From: Brachyhypopomus gauderio
Lineage: Eukaryota > Chordata > Actinopteri > Gymnotiformes > Hypopomidae
Length of the DNA stretch: 64,000 bases
NCBI RefSeq assembly: GCF_052324685.1
Contig: NC_135214.1
Coordinates: 32,530,471-32,594,470, forward strand
Direction: 5' to 3'
This document shows, piece by piece, positions 42,456 through 54,060 of the stretch; positions within the stretch are counted from its first letter, which is position 1; the number at the start of each line of letters is the position of its first letter. The notes below the pieces were generated by a model. The model was not told where the DNA came from, searched no databases, and saw only the letters and a list, made by a program, of their open reading frames with translations. Made by a program: the position numbers and the translations under genes.

Positions 42456-45400
42456 ACTTTTGTCTATCTGTAAAGAGCTGCAAATGCACATTGAAATAGC
42501 TTAATATTTGTCATTCAATTGTAGTTCACAGGTCCCCAAAAACATGTTTTTTTTCCCCCATAAAAAAAAAAACCCCCACAAAATGTCAGCATCGTAACGT
42601 TACGCACTGACATGCAGTTATATCTGTAGCTCTCTTTCTGTCGCCCCTTTTTCTGTCTTCTGCTCAAGTAGAGTTGTAGCATCCAGGACCTCTGTGTCAC
42701 AACACAAGTAGGTCGATACCACAAAAGAGGAAATTGACTAAGAGATTCTGAGAAAGTGTGCGGACGGGCGTCATGTGACTTGCTGGAATAAGCCCTGCCT
42801 CATTTGCATGTGGCCGCAGTAAGGCGGATGAGGTGTTGCCGCGACGATGAACCTCCATGCCTGTTTGTTTACATCTGCACAGTTTTTTTTTCTTTTTTTT
42901 TGTTTTTTCTTTTTCTTTTTTTAAACAAACTTCTTCTTTTGAGTCATGCCAAGCCGCACAAGTGAGATCAGCAATGATTAAGCCCGCCAAAAATATTTTA
43001 CACACAACTGCTGGTGCAACCGTGCATATGTGCAGAGGAACTTATTAAAACTGCAGAGACCAATGAATATTGAACGCCAAGAATACAAAATAACTGCAAA
43101 GATGTTACAGTGGGGAGTCCTGTCTTTTCAATCCAGTTCAAAATAAAGTTGATATGGTTTTCTGTGTTGTAACAGAGATGGCGTAGATGGGGTTGCCGGT
43201 TTCTTGTTCATATGTTACTCTGGTTTAATCCTTCACCAATTATCACTTTCTCTCCTCACCTATACACACTCCTTGTTTTTGCCTGTCATCCCATGTGAAG
43301 TGTGTAGCCCATGTGTAGCCCTTACCCTGGGTGTGTAGGCCTTACCCTGAGTGTGTGTAGGCCTTACCCTGGGTGTGTAGGCCTTACCCTGAGTGTGTGT
43401 AGGCCTTACCCTGGGTGTGTGTAGGCCTTACCCTGGGTGTGTAGGCCTTACCCTGGGTGTGTAGGCCTTACCCTGAGTGTGTGTAGGCCTTACCCTGGGT
43501 GTGTAGGTCTTACCCTGGGTGTGTAGGCCTTACCCTGGGTGTGTAGCCCTTTCCCTGGGTGTGTAGCCCTTTCCCTGGGTGTGTAGCCCTTACCCTGAGT
43601 GTGTAGGCCTTACTCTGGGTGTGTAGCCCTTTCCCTGGGTGTGTAGCCCTTTCCCTGGGTGTGTAGCCTTTTCCCTGGGTGTGTAGCCCTTTCTCTGGGT
43701 TCAGACAAGGCTGTGGTTCGGACTCCTCTGTGGTGCTTGTATGTGTTCTAGCCAAATAGCATTTTCCTTCCTGTTAAACGTTGTTCTCATGTATTTGTTT
43801 TAACTCGCAGCTGATCAGGTTTATGGAGACCAGGATATGCACGAAGTCGTTCGTAAACACTGCATGGACTACTTGGTGAGTTGGTTCTTCACACTTGCTT
43901 CCTGCAGCACTGCAGCCAGATGGTAAATGCGGGCATAGCCATGTGCTTATTTCTTCTGCACCTTCATCATCCTCAGATGAAGAATGCGGACTACTTCTCA
44001 AACTATGTGACGGAAGACTTCACCACGTACATCAGTCGGAAGAGGAAAAACAACTGTCACGGCAACCACATTGAGATGCAGGCCATGGCTGAGATGTACA
44101 ACCGGCCTGTGGAGGTGTACCAGTATGGAACAGGTGAGGAGATGGGGAGGTGATCTGGTATTGTGGAGATGGGGAGATGATCTGGTATAGATGGTATAGT
44201 ATAGATAGGGAGGTGATCTGGTATAGTGGATGTGAGGAAATGGGGAGGTGATCTGATATAGTGGAGATGGTGAGGTGATCTGGTATAGTGGAGGTGAGGA
44301 GATGGGGAGGTGATCTGGTATAGTGGAGGTGAGGAGATGGGGAGGTGATCTGGTATATTGGAGGTGATCTGGTGTAGTGGATGTGAGGAGATGGGGAGGT
44401 GATCTGGTATAGTGGAGGGGAGGAGATGGAGAGGTGATCTGGTATAGTAGAGGGGAGGAGATGGGGAGGTGATCTGGTATAGTGGAGGTGAGGAGATGGG
44501 GAGGTGATCTGGTATATTGGAGGTGATCTGGTGTAGTGGATGTGAGGAGATGGGGAGGTGATCTGGTATAGTGGAGGGGAGGAGATGGGGAGGTGATCTG
44601 GTATAGTAGAGGGGAGGAGATGGGGAGGTGATCTGGTATAGTGGAGGTGATCTGGTATAGTAGAGGGGAGGAGATGGGGAGGTGATCTGGTATAGTGGAG
44701 GGGAGGAGATGGGGAGGTGATCTGGTATAGTGGAGGTAAGGAGATGGGGAGGTGATTTGGTATAGTAGAGGTGAGGAGATGGGGAGGTGATCTGGTATAG
44801 TAGAGGGGAGGAGATGGGGAGGTGATCTGGTATAGTGGAGGTGATCTGGTATAGTGGATGTGAGGAAATGGGGAGGTGATCTGACATAGTGGAGATGGTG
44901 AGGTGATCTGGTATAGTGGAGGTGAAGAAATGGGGAGGTGATCTGGTATAGAGGAGATGAGGAGATGGAGGTGATCTGGTATAGTGGAGGGGAGGAGATG
45001 GAGAGGTGATCTGGTATAGTAGAGGGGAGGAGATGGGGAGGTGATCTGGTATAGTGGAGGTGAGGAAATGGGGAGGTGATCTGATATAGTGGAGATGGTG
45101 AGGTGATCTGGTATAGTGGAGGTGAGGAGATGGGGAGGTGATCTGGTATAGTGAAGGTGATCTGGTATAGTGGATGTGAGGAAATGGGGAGGTGATCTGA
45201 CATAGTGGAGATGGTGAGGTGATCTGGTATAGTGGAGGTGAAGAAATGGGGAGGTGATCTGGTATAGAGGAGATGAGGAGATGGAGGTGATCTGGTATAG
45301 TGGAGGGGAGGAGATGGAGAGGTGATCTGGTATAGTAGAGGGGAGGAGATGGGGAGGTGATCTGGTATAGTGGAGGTGAGGAAATGGGGAGGTGATCTGA

Positions 45401-48400
45401 TATAGTGGAGATGGTGAGGTGATCTGGTATAGTGGAGGTGAGGAGATGGGGAGGTGATCTGGTATAGTGAAGGTGATTGGTGTAGTGGATGTGAGGAGAT
45501 GGGGAGGTGATCTGGTATTGTGGAGATGGGGAGATGATCTGGTATAGATGGTATAGTATAGATAGGGAGGTGATCTGGTATAGTGGATGTGAGGAAATGG
45601 GGAGGTGATCTGATATAGTGGAGATGGTGAGGTGATCTGGTATAGTGGAGGTGAGGAGATGGGGAGGTGATCTGGTATAGTGGAGGTGAGGAGATGGGGA
45701 GGTGATCTGGTATATTGGAGGTGATCTGGTGTAGTGGATGTGAGGAGATGGGGAGGTGATCTGGTATAGTGGAGGGGAGGAGATGGAGAGGTGATCTGGT
45801 ATAGTAGAGGGGAGGAGATGGGGAGGTGATCTGGTATAGTGGAGGTGAGGAGATGGGGAGGTGATCTGGTATAGTGGAGGTGAGGAGATGGGGAGGTGAT
45901 CTGGTATAGTGGAGGGGAGGAGATGGAGAGGTGATCTGGTATAGTAGAGGGGAGGAGATGGGGAGGTGATCTGGTATAGTGGAGGTGAGGAGATGAGGAG
46001 GTGATCTGGTATAGTGGAGGTGATCTGGTATAGTGGAGGTGAGGAGATGGGGAGGTGATCTGGTATAGTGAAGGTGAGGAGATGAGGAGGTGATCTGGTA
46101 TAGTGGAGGTGATTGGTGTAGTGGAGGTGAGGAGATGGGGAGATGATCTGGTATAGTGGAGGTGAGGAGATGGGAGGTGATCTGGTATAGTGGAGGTGAT
46201 CTGGTATAGTGGAGGTGATTGGTGTAGTGGAGGTGATCTGGTATAGTGGAGGTGATCTGGTATAGTGGAGGTGATTGGTGTAGTGGAGGTGAGGAGATGG
46301 GAGGTGATCTGGTATAGTGGAGGTGATTGGTGTAGTGGAGGTGAGGAGATGGGGAGGCCCCCATTAATGTATTTGTCATTTAGGGAGGGAAAAAAATTTA
46401 AAAACATTTGCTGCTTGGGGAAAAAAAGGTCAGGAAAGAATGAGTCAAAATGCTGACTGAACAGATGAACTAACTGATCTAGTCTTTAACCTGATCTACT
46501 TTTAAAATCAAGTGTTCTTTCACATTATTGTTTTGTAACTGATTCAGTTATTGCTTTTCTCATACTATACACTGTATACACTGCAAACGAGAAGCTCACT
46601 CTTTATTTCTAAGCAACACATGGAAAGATGGTTTCTGTGGCCTTGTGGCCATTGCTAAGTTTTGAGAAGTCATACAACCGTCGTAGACCTTGACTGACGC
46701 ATACTTGACATTATGTCTGTCTTTTACCCTCCAGAACCAATCAATACGTTCCATGGGATCCATCAAAATAACGACGAACCAATCAGAGTGAGCTACCATC
46801 GTAATATTCACTACAACTCGGTGGTGAACCCAAACAAAGCCACGATCGGGGTGGGGCTGGGCCTCCCTGCTTTCAAACCAGGGGTAAGTTAAGGGGTTGC
46901 TTATAAGGGGTGGGGGGGGTTGCTTTGGGTAACGGTGGATCATCACTGGGAGGGTTGCTTTGGGTGACTGGGTCATCACTGGGAGGTCTAATTCTTCAGG
47001 ACCACATGGGTCGTGGATGTTGGTTAAAGGGAAATCGGACCCGTGATTCCATAATTGTTCCATGCATGTCCTCCTCCGACATGATTGAATCTTATATCAG
47101 GGATCAATAAAGCAAACTCCTTAGTGAGTTATACAACATGTCTTCTTATTGATTAATCTAAATGAAGATCTTATCTAAGACCGCAGACGTCTCAAACTGT
47201 TGCAGACGTCTTGTTGCGGGGTACACCGTTGTGGGTGGGCTTCTTGGTCCAGTAGCGTGGCGTTCATTGTATGAAGTAGGGCCTGACCTGCTTCTGCTAA
47301 CCTGCTGCCCATGTGCTCACACACGTCTTCTGCACGCTGCCTGGACCCCTGTGCAGACAGGCAGGCTTTGCATGGATCTTGCAGTGTAATGCTACATTGG
47401 CAGGGCCCCACACTTCCTGTATGCTCTGCATTACCTGATCTATACAACCCAGATCTCCATGGAACAGGACTTTTTCTGTGCCTTTATTCACAAAGACATC
47501 GCTACTGTTAAGAGCTTTTATTACCAATATCAGAAATGTTTGTTGTACTTTGATGAAGCAGTAGCATTAATTTATAAATGAAAAATCTCCTTTTTTATCT
47601 GGTAAGTGCACTTTGTAGCTCTTGGGTTTTAAATGCTGGTTTCTGGATTCAGCCACAGACTGCAGGAACAGGACATTGGTACAGCGTATAGAAACACGCT
47701 CACCGCACAGACCAGTCAGCCTGGTGCACATCTCCACAGGATAATTGTGGCAAGATTCCTGACGCGACGGCAGTGTTTAGAAAGAGGCGGATCGAGACAC
47801 CCCGTGTTTTACCAGGACACCAGCATCTGCGCGCAGGCAAGAAGGAGCTCGGGTGGTCACGGGCTGTCCGAGACTGCTCAAAGCAGTCTGAACCCAGGGA
47901 GGAGGCCCCCACTCACACCTCACGGGCACACCCCACACTTCAGAAAGGGTCCCGCACACCACGGCCGTGCGAGAGACGTACCACACAGGCGTGCCTTTTC
48001 AGCAGCACCTTGTTGGCAGTGCACTGATTTGTTTGTGCGTCAGATGCCTCTTGGTAAGCGTGGTAGTGAGTGGTACTAGCAGCCCTCTAGGCAAATGCCA
48101 CCTGTGGTGTGCAGAAGGACAGAGCGCCCTGACTGCATGTTGACTGAAGGGCGTTTCTACTGTTCACCCCAGCGAGGGACGATCTGAGTTCTTTCCAGGC
48201 TTATTCGTTTACAGTTTAGATAGCGAACCGATATGTTTGTTTAATTTGGATGTGGGCACCAACCGTGTAACTGGATAAGGACTTGGATATTAGTGAGTTT
48301 ATCTGAGTGTTACTCAAGGGGATACGTCTGAATTCCTTACCTCTTTGTTCACAGATCACAACAAAGCAGACAGCAAAGAGGGCTCGCATTCAGCCACATA

Positions 48401-51400
48401 CATTCCCCCGGATTTTTTTTTCCCTACTAGAGGAAAATGAAAACACGCACACAAAAAATAAATAAACACCACTGAATGACACGTTGCTGGAAGAGTGTGT
48501 GGCCATGTCGGCGTGTGTCTGTGTGCGGTGTTGGTCCATCAGTGTGTGCGTTGTACATGCACCGGAACAGCACCTACGGTCATAAAACAGCAGCTGTGGT
48601 GTCAGCCGGGGCTGAGATGTGGTCAGACGGGTTTTGTGTAACTGCTGGGGCCCGGCAGAGAGGGGACAGGGAACAGCACAGTTGGCGCTTGGACAGTATA
48701 CTGTCACACCGCGCCAAGAGCAGAGCTCATGCACTCCCCCAGATAAGAAGGGAAGGGAGACGGAGAGAGAGAGAGAAAGAGAGAGGGAGAGAGAGACAAA
48801 GTGAAAGTGCATTCTTGTTCTGAAATCATGACACTGGATCAAACCAGTCCTGTTCATGTTACACTGCTGACTTCCAGAAAGTACCTGGACAGACAGGTAA
48901 TAAATCAGGACAGTTGGGCCGTGTGCTGTGCCCACCCAGAGCACGTCTCTCCTATGGCGTACTGCGAATCACATTTCACTGTGTTAAAGAAAGTCCCTAA
49001 GGAGGACTTTTATTATCCAAAGTCTTTTGCTGCTTTCAGTGTGTTTGTGAGTGTTTGATTCTTTTATGATGTGTATACTTCAAAGGCCTCTGCCGTGGGC
49101 AAGGTTTATGGGTAAAGCAGCCTCTGCCATGACATCAGTGGTACCAACCGCTCCCCTCCCCCACCTCTGTCCATCTTGTCTCTCTCCATGGTTCTTGGAG
49201 CAGTATGCAGATCAGTCTCTAATGAAGAACGCTATTAAGACATCAGAGGAGTCATGGATCGAACAGCAGATGTTGGAGGATAAGAAGAGGGCTACGGACT
49301 GGGAGGCCACCAACGAGGCCATCGAGGAGCAGGTGGCCCGGGAGTCCTATCTGCAGTGGCTCCGGGACCAAGAAAAGCAGGCGAGACAGGTTGGTGGAGT
49401 GGGTTTGAGGGCGTGGTGGAGCGTGGTGCTGGTGCTGCTAGCGTGGGTTGGGGGTCATGGTAAAGAATGACCTCCCAGCAGCCCCTGAGGCCAAATTCCA
49501 GAAACGACTGTTTCAGACATTTTTTATCTTTGTGTCTTGTGTAATGCGAGGTTGGTTGAAGGGGTCATGCTTTATCGTGCTGAAGATTCTGTGCTGTGAT
49601 GGAACAGCAGGTACAGTCGCACCACGGCTACGGTCGCACCACGGCTACGGTCGCACCACGGCTACGGTCGCACCACGGCTACAGTCACACCACGGCTACG
49701 GTCGCACCACGGCGCCAGCTGACGGCTTTCAGTGTTCACTTTTTCTTTTTGTGCAGTGGCTCCTAAACTTTGGTTCCTCACAATAATATGTAGCCATTCA
49801 CCTAATTGCTGTTGTTTCTGAGAAGAGTTCCCAGTGCTGTATTGTATGGAGGGAGATTACTGTCTTTTATGTGAGAGCGCAAAGATTGTTCTTGTCTTTA
49901 GTCCTGTCCCTGTCTTTTTCCTGTCATGTTACTAAATAACATGCATTCAGCTAATTTACCAATAAAGCTAACAGCACATTTATCTTACCTTCAAAGTTGT
50001 GATAATTTAGCTTATATCACAAGTGTAATATGTTAATCACGTATGGATTCCCCGATCATGGAACAAAAAGTGCAGTTGTGCAATCAATGATTCGGGTAAT
50101 CATCTACCCAGCCTTGATCTCTGACGTATTTCATTTTGTAATTACAAAGTGTGCAGATATTTTAGAAGTGCAGAAAACTGAAACATGCGCTGAAAACCAG
50201 TGAACCCAGCGCGTGTAACCCCCGGTGTGTTGCTTGTGAAACGCACAATCCTTGTTTCTCTGCTCTCGTCATTGCCGTTTTTGCTGGGTTTTCTTGATTT
50301 TGCTCCTTATGTCGGACCTTGTGTCTGATCTGTCCATTTAACATTATCTTTGTACTCTCAAATAAAAACCAGTAGTCTCGCTCAACAGTACTGTCACAGT
50401 TATAGGTCTGCAGACGGGACAAGCGGTTTTAGCAGTTCTACCACTACTTTCTCACACAGACCACCTGTGAATCAGGCCTGGTTTCAAAGAAATGCTATGC
50501 CTTCATATAAAGACCCCCAGAACTACAATTCTAATATTTCTTCAATAAATATCAGATTTCCCAAAATAAATGTTTGTCTCTAGGTAAGTGTTTTGAAGGA
50601 TATTGTGGATTCCAGACAAGACACTGAAAGTAATAAAATAATCATTTTCACTTTCACTAATAACCGAATAAACCAATCACTAGTAAATGCATTTTACAAT
50701 CTCACTCGTCTTTCCCTCCCCTCCATTCCCCTCTCTCTCTCCCTCTTTCTTCCGCTCCCTCTCTCAGCCCCGCAAGGCCAGCGCCACCTGCAGTTCGGCC
50801 ACAGCTGCGACTTCTAGCGGACTGGAGGATTGGAGTGCGAGGTCACCACGACAACGGAGCTCCGCCCCCTCCCCCGAGAATCCTGACCCCACCCACTCGG
50901 ACCCAGCCGCCAAGCCTCCCTCCCCGGCGGGGGCGGGGCTTGCGCTTTCCAAACCCCCTTCGCCGTGCGCGCCGGGTACGGTTCCTCATCCCCTCCATGT
51001 CTGGCACTGGGACTTCTGCTAACCTAAAGATTTCATTGTGGGTTTGAATGTAGCGGTATCAGGTTGGTCGTAATGGCTGCCATGCATGGACGTCAGAGAC
51101 AGTCCCCACACCTTTGTCATTCTCTAAAAACATTACACAGAAAAACAGCAGCACCCTTCACAAAGGACATCTGATTCCATGTCTGTGGTTCTGTGTCTCC
51201 AGGCGATACTGCATCGCCTTGAATTCGAGACACGCTCCACCTTACCGACAAACAACAACAACAATAGATCCAGTTCTATGGGTGACTTTGATGATGCGTG
51301 TGTGAAGTGCCTTGTTTATCACCTCTAGACCTGGAGAGCCTGTTCCTCGGTCTCCCTGTGCCAATTCAACTGATTCGGCTCGTGTTGCGTTCGGTCGGGT

Positions 51401-52653
51401 GTTGTTGGGCAGGGATAGCACTACACAGTGCAGTGCTTCGGCCCTACAGGGAAAAGACTGCAAGACAACCGGCGTGTTTTTCCCATTTGTACCAAACGTA
51501 ATTGTGAAACCGTAGCGGTGGAATGTTGATGTAAATGTTGAGCAGTGATTCCCCAGCTCAGTTATGGAATATTCTAGCACCACAAACATTTGTTTTCCCT
51601 GGGATTTAACACACCCAAGTCAACTGATCAGCTAAGGTTAAGGCTCAGTGATTGCCTCAAGGGCTTGGAAAGTACTGAAATGTGCACTGCAGTGGTACGT
51701 CATGACAGAGGTGGAGGAAACGCTTACCTCAGATGTACTCGGGGAATGCACATCATGCATTTGCACTCCATGCAAATATAGATTTTAGATTTTAGAAAAC
51801 AAAAGTTCAATTTTAAACAAATAAACCAATCAAAAACAAACAAATCAACCAATCAATAGGACAGAAGGAGCACTCACAAGCGTTTGATGTTTTGTTTAGG
51901 TCCCAGTAACCAGGCGTGTGTTGGACCAGACAGAGCCGCCTCATCTTCACTGGTGTCTCTGTACCCTGCTCTGGGCTACCGAGCCATCATGCAGGACATG
52001 TCTCCGACCGCTTTCGGTAAGGACACTTGTCAAGGCTAACAGACCAGACTTTCTAACTGTCAGACTGAATTCTACATAAACAAACCAGACCAGGGCTTGA
52101 CGGAGCTACAGGATTGATGAAATGCTTCGTTTAAAAATGTTAACTAACTGCGAAAGATGGCCGGTTTTGGTGACGTGATTTCCACATGTTGCTGATGGTA
52201 ATATATGAGCTAAGCAGACAGAGCAAACTGATCCTTTAGGAGTGTGCACTTTTCCTCTTAGTGTTTTTTCAACTTGGCCTTATTTTTGCACCTCACATAT
52301 CGGGAGGGTGATCGAGGTAAGGTGGTGGGGACGAAAAAGAGCTCAAAATGAAGAGCAGGGAAGGGGAAGGGGAAGATGATAGTAAAAAAATGGCTGTAGG
52401 CTGGTTGTCAAAACCACAAGACTGAGTTTTTTGCACTCTTGATGCAAGTATGACACACAAGTAAACAATTGTTTTTGTGTTACACACCTCCCCACACCCA
52501 CAACCCACCCCCACCCTCCCCCGCACTAAAGGTCTCACGGACTGGGAGGACGATGAGATTTTGGCCTCGGTTCTGGCTGTATCGCAACAGGAGTACCTCG
52601 ACAGCATGAAGAAGAATGCCACGCACAGGGAGCCTTCTCCGGATAGCAGCTGA
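28978..52653 (+). CDS. otud5: OTU domain-containing deubiquitinase 5 (OTUD5/DUBA), nine coding exons
   Basis: Cysteine protease that removes ubiquitin chains; the mammalian enzyme trims TRAF3 to restrain interferon signalling and acts in development. Coding exons: 28978-29538, 31440-31534, 43811-43875, 43977-44133, 46735-46883, 49204-49389, 50768-50975, 51900-52016, 52532-52653, all with GT-AG introns and compatible phases. The product is about 552 aa (human about 571). MTILPKKKP opens the protein. SKRRRQ is a likely nuclear signal. GYNSEDEYE holds Ser167, equivalent to the human Ser177 phosphosite. The OTU domain has Asp210 and Cys213 in [10 protein letters not shown] and His318 in [11 protein letters not shown]-terminal ubiquitin-interacting motif lies in [17 protein letters not shown]. 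Compared with the human protein as I recall it, five residues (GTSAV) are missing at the exon 4-5 junction. Exon 2 contains one extra A, listed separately; all other exons are clean, so the gene is almost certainly functional. Confidence 0.95.
31440..31534 (+). other. otud5: otud5 coding exon 2 with an apparent one-base insertion
   Basis: Phase requires 94 bases here but 95 are present. The frame reads [20 protein letters not shown] and then an AAAA run (31500-31503), where the family needs only AAA before GAAGACGG. The extra A shifts the frame just before the catalytic DGAC motif; after it, [10 protein letters not shown] is perfect in the next frame. The acceptor is a CAGCAG (NAGNAG) site, so inclusion of one glutamine may vary by splicing, but that changes three bases and cannot repair the frame. 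Confidence 0.85.
31888..31899 (+). promoter_or_regulatory. CTCF-type core motif (plus strand)
   Basis: CCACTAGATGGC is an exact match to CCASYAGRKGGC and is followed by GCC, typical of strong sites. It lies in otud5 intron 2 about 3.2 kb downstream of the promoter, in the opposite orientation to the motif at 26802. Confidence 0.5.
32491..32636. repeat. Minisatellite, 40-bp unit, about 3.5 copies
   Basis: The word ACTGGGGCACATCTCACATT recurs at 32501, 32541, 32581 and 32621 with small changes. It ends directly at the SINE-like segment. Confidence 0.92.
32643..32818 (+). mobile_element. tRNA-type SINE (V-SINE/HE1-like) with L2-like 3' tail, 5'-truncated or diverged
   Basis: The left part has GGTTGCCAGTTCAAAGACC, resembling a diverged pol III box B with its context in tRNA-derived SINEs. 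The middle CCTGAGCAAGGCCCCTAATAACACTCAA and the end GTAAGTCACTTTGGATAAAAGC then TTGCTAAATG are the hallmark body and tail of a very common teleost SINE. The body differs from the usual consensus at several bases, so the copy is old. Established knowledge links such tails to mobilisation by L2-type LINEs. A clear box A is missing. Confidence 0.75.
37440..37795. repeat. GT-rich low-complexity region with G14 run
   Basis: Irregular GTGTGTAC/GGTGTG repeats with a 14-bp G run at 37723-37736. Three overlapping minus-strand frames of up to 230 codons, rich in His/Thr/Pro, are produced by composition alone. Confidence 0.85.
38137..38588. repeat. Minisatellite, 36- to 38-bp unit, about 12 copies
   Basis: The unit is GACAGGGAGTGACGTTTGGA followed by GGGTGTGAGGTGACACAG or a shorter GGGTGTGGTCACGCAG end. 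Every copy carries TGACGTTT. The serine/threonine/proline frames on the minus strand are artefacts of the array. Confidence 0.96.
41343..41436. repeat. (GT)n joined to G-run and (GA)n
   Basis: About 23 GT repeats, a run of G residues, then about 18 GA repeats, in otud5 intron 2. Confidence 0.95.
42418..42453. repeat. (GT)n microsatellite
   Basis: About 17 GT repeats in otud5 intron 2. Confidence 0.93.
43314..43700. repeat. Minisatellite, about 20-bp unit, roughly 18 copies
   Basis: The unit is GTGTGTAGGCCTTACCCTGG with variants GTGTGTAGCCCTTTCCCTGG, and it ends about 110 bp upstream of otud5 exon 3. The two sequence variants are spatially segregated: the GGCCTTAC form dominates the left half and the GCCCTTTC form the right half, as expected from local expansions. 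Confidence 0.95.
44134..46362. repeat. Large minisatellite (about 2.2 kb, 35-bp unit) filling most of otud5 intron 4
   Basis: Tandem array whose basic unit is GGTGATCTGGTATAGTGGAG then GTGAGGAGATGGGGA, with shorter 20- to 21-bp variants. It has higher-order structure: a segment starting at 44158 recurs at 45515 (offset 1357 bp, aligned without gaps for at least 200 bp), and another at 44883 recurs at 45199 (offset 316 bp). The first unit begins at the exon 4 splice donor itself. Minus-strand frames of 793, 791 and 276 codons cross it; they are artefacts, and one even runs through otud5 exon 4 in antisense. Confidence 0.97.
46884..49203 (+). other. otud5: otud5 intron 5
   Basis: 2.3 kb intron without recognisable elements other than short GA-rich stretches near 48750-48800. 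Several open frames of 100-180 codons occur around 47.6-48.9 kb, but none shows a known domain or sensible composition. Confidence 0.8.
49613..49714. repeat. Minisatellite, 17-bp unit, about 6 copies
   Basis: GGTCGCACCACGGCTAC in tandem, CpG-rich, in otud5 intron 6. Confidence 0.94.
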
Positions 52654-53047
52654 TGAAGGCGACACACTGCAGCCTCCACCCACACAACCTCCATCCGTTG
52701 TCCCCTGCAGGAGGCATAAAAAATGGGGAACAATCGTCACCAAGAAACACCCTGTCTTCCCTCTCTACCTTCTCCCCTCCATGCCCGCGTCATCCACCCG
52801 TCATCTGTCAGTAATAATGACCCACCACTGTAAGACTTCCCTCACCACCATCTTGTCAGTGGCTACTGACACCAACATTGGACTTCTTTAGATGCATGTT
52901 TAAACCCACATAACTGATATCATAGAAACAAAAACCATGAGAAAGCAAACAAAAAGTTATTAAAAATGTCATACTTTATCATCTTAATAATTGATTAATA
53001 TAAGCTTGTTGTATTTTATTTCCTTGTTTGGGATTTTTTTTCCTTGA

Positions 53048-53053
53048 AATAAA
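53048..53053 (+). terminator. otud5: otud5 poly(A) signal
   Basis: AATAAA about 395 bp after the otud5 stop codon and followed by an A-run. It is the first canonical signal after the stop apart from weak variants, and it fits a short 3' UTR. Confidence 0.6.
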
Positions 53054-53069
53054 AAAAGGAGACGTTTCT

Positions 53070-54060
53070 GAAGAAACGCGCGTTATCTCCGAGACTCTTT
53101 CGGGCACAGTGTAATGGAATGTAGTGCAGTGTGAATTCGGGCATGCACGAGATTCCAAGCTTTAGATACATTTAGATTTTGTTAAAATTATATTGCGACA
53201 GTCTCCTATATATAAGCTTTTATCTTAGTCGTTGGTAGTCGGAGAAGGTGGAAGACTTTAGTGTTCGTTCAATTTAGCCTTGCAGAATTGGAACGTCTGG
53301 AGCGTGACAATTGAAACACGTCACAAAGGGAACTGTGTTCCATCAGGTTTACGGATACGCGCCTTCACGCGCTGCTGATCAGCTGGTTTCTGTGTCCACT
53401 GCGTCGCTTCGTTGTAAGAAAAAGTGTAAAAAGACCTGATTCGCAAAACTGAAGCTAGAGACGTTCTGCTTGTAGACCATAGATGCTGACAAAATAAATA
53501 AGACGTAAAATTGTAGATAAAAGGTATCTTTCGTTTTGCATAATGCATGACAGCAAGTTTAATCCACCCCGCGTGCTGTGGAGTTTTCACTCAGGTTTTG
53601 TCCCTTTGTAATCGAATCGCTCTTTAAAACAAGGATTTTTTTTAATAAGTAGACCTTCGTCGGTATCATTGTTCTCTTATGCCTCATTTCCCAATTATTC
53701 ACATTTATTCTAACTAATAAATTGTAAAACGGGTTTACGGTAATGAATACCAATTCGTTTTAAGTCTGAAAATATTAAACTAATAATAACAAACTAGAGC
53801 TTTGCACGGGTTTCAGAATTTCAGCAATTCATGCAATTTATATAAGTATTTATCTATCTATTTTACCACGTTGTATAGGTAACGAACGCAAGGAATTTTT
53901 TTTGCGCGGGCAAAAAGTATTTCTATCAAAGCGCGCAATTTCACTGGAACGTTGTTGAAGCAGTTGGATTCTAAGAAATTTTGCCCACTGCCTCATTAAT
54001 ATACATGTATTCAAAAGACTCGTGAGCTTGATTGGGGTAGATTTCAAAACACTCACAACA
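53070..54060. other. Intergenic region between otud5 and pim
   Basis: About 1 kb of AT-rich DNA with no gene, repeat or RNA that I can recognise. Confidence 0.7.

Larger units (their letters stand above)
31535..43810 (+). other. otud5: otud5 intron 2 (12.3 kb)
   Basis: Long intron without supported internal genes. It contains a CTCF-type motif (31888), a 40-bp minisatellite and a SINE tail at 32.5-32.8 kb, homopolymer C and G runs (34758-34778, 37723-37736), a GT-rich low-complexity stretch, a 38-bp minisatellite at 38.1-38.6 kb, GT/GA simple repeats at 41.3-42.5 kb and a 20-bp minisatellite at 43.3-43.7 kb. Large parts (33000-36800, 38600-41000) show nothing recognisable. Confidence 0.85.

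Noticed and set aside
43314-43700. CCTTACCCTGG repeats as interstitial telomeric sequence
   Set aside because: The unit is about 20 bp and does not contain TTAGGG/CCCTAA arrays; it is an ordinary minisatellite.
43998-46407. Minus-strand open frames of 793, 791 and 276 codons with S/P/H/Y-rich repeats
   Set aside because: They lie wholly in the otud5 intron 4 minisatellite and run antisense through exon 4. All frames stay open because the repeat unit lacks stops; there is no domain and no splice or promoter context.
47633-48079. Plus-strand frame of 148 codons in otud5 intron 5
   Set aside because: No domain, no splice signals, and it is overlapped by long frames on both strands, as expected of GC-rich intron DNA.
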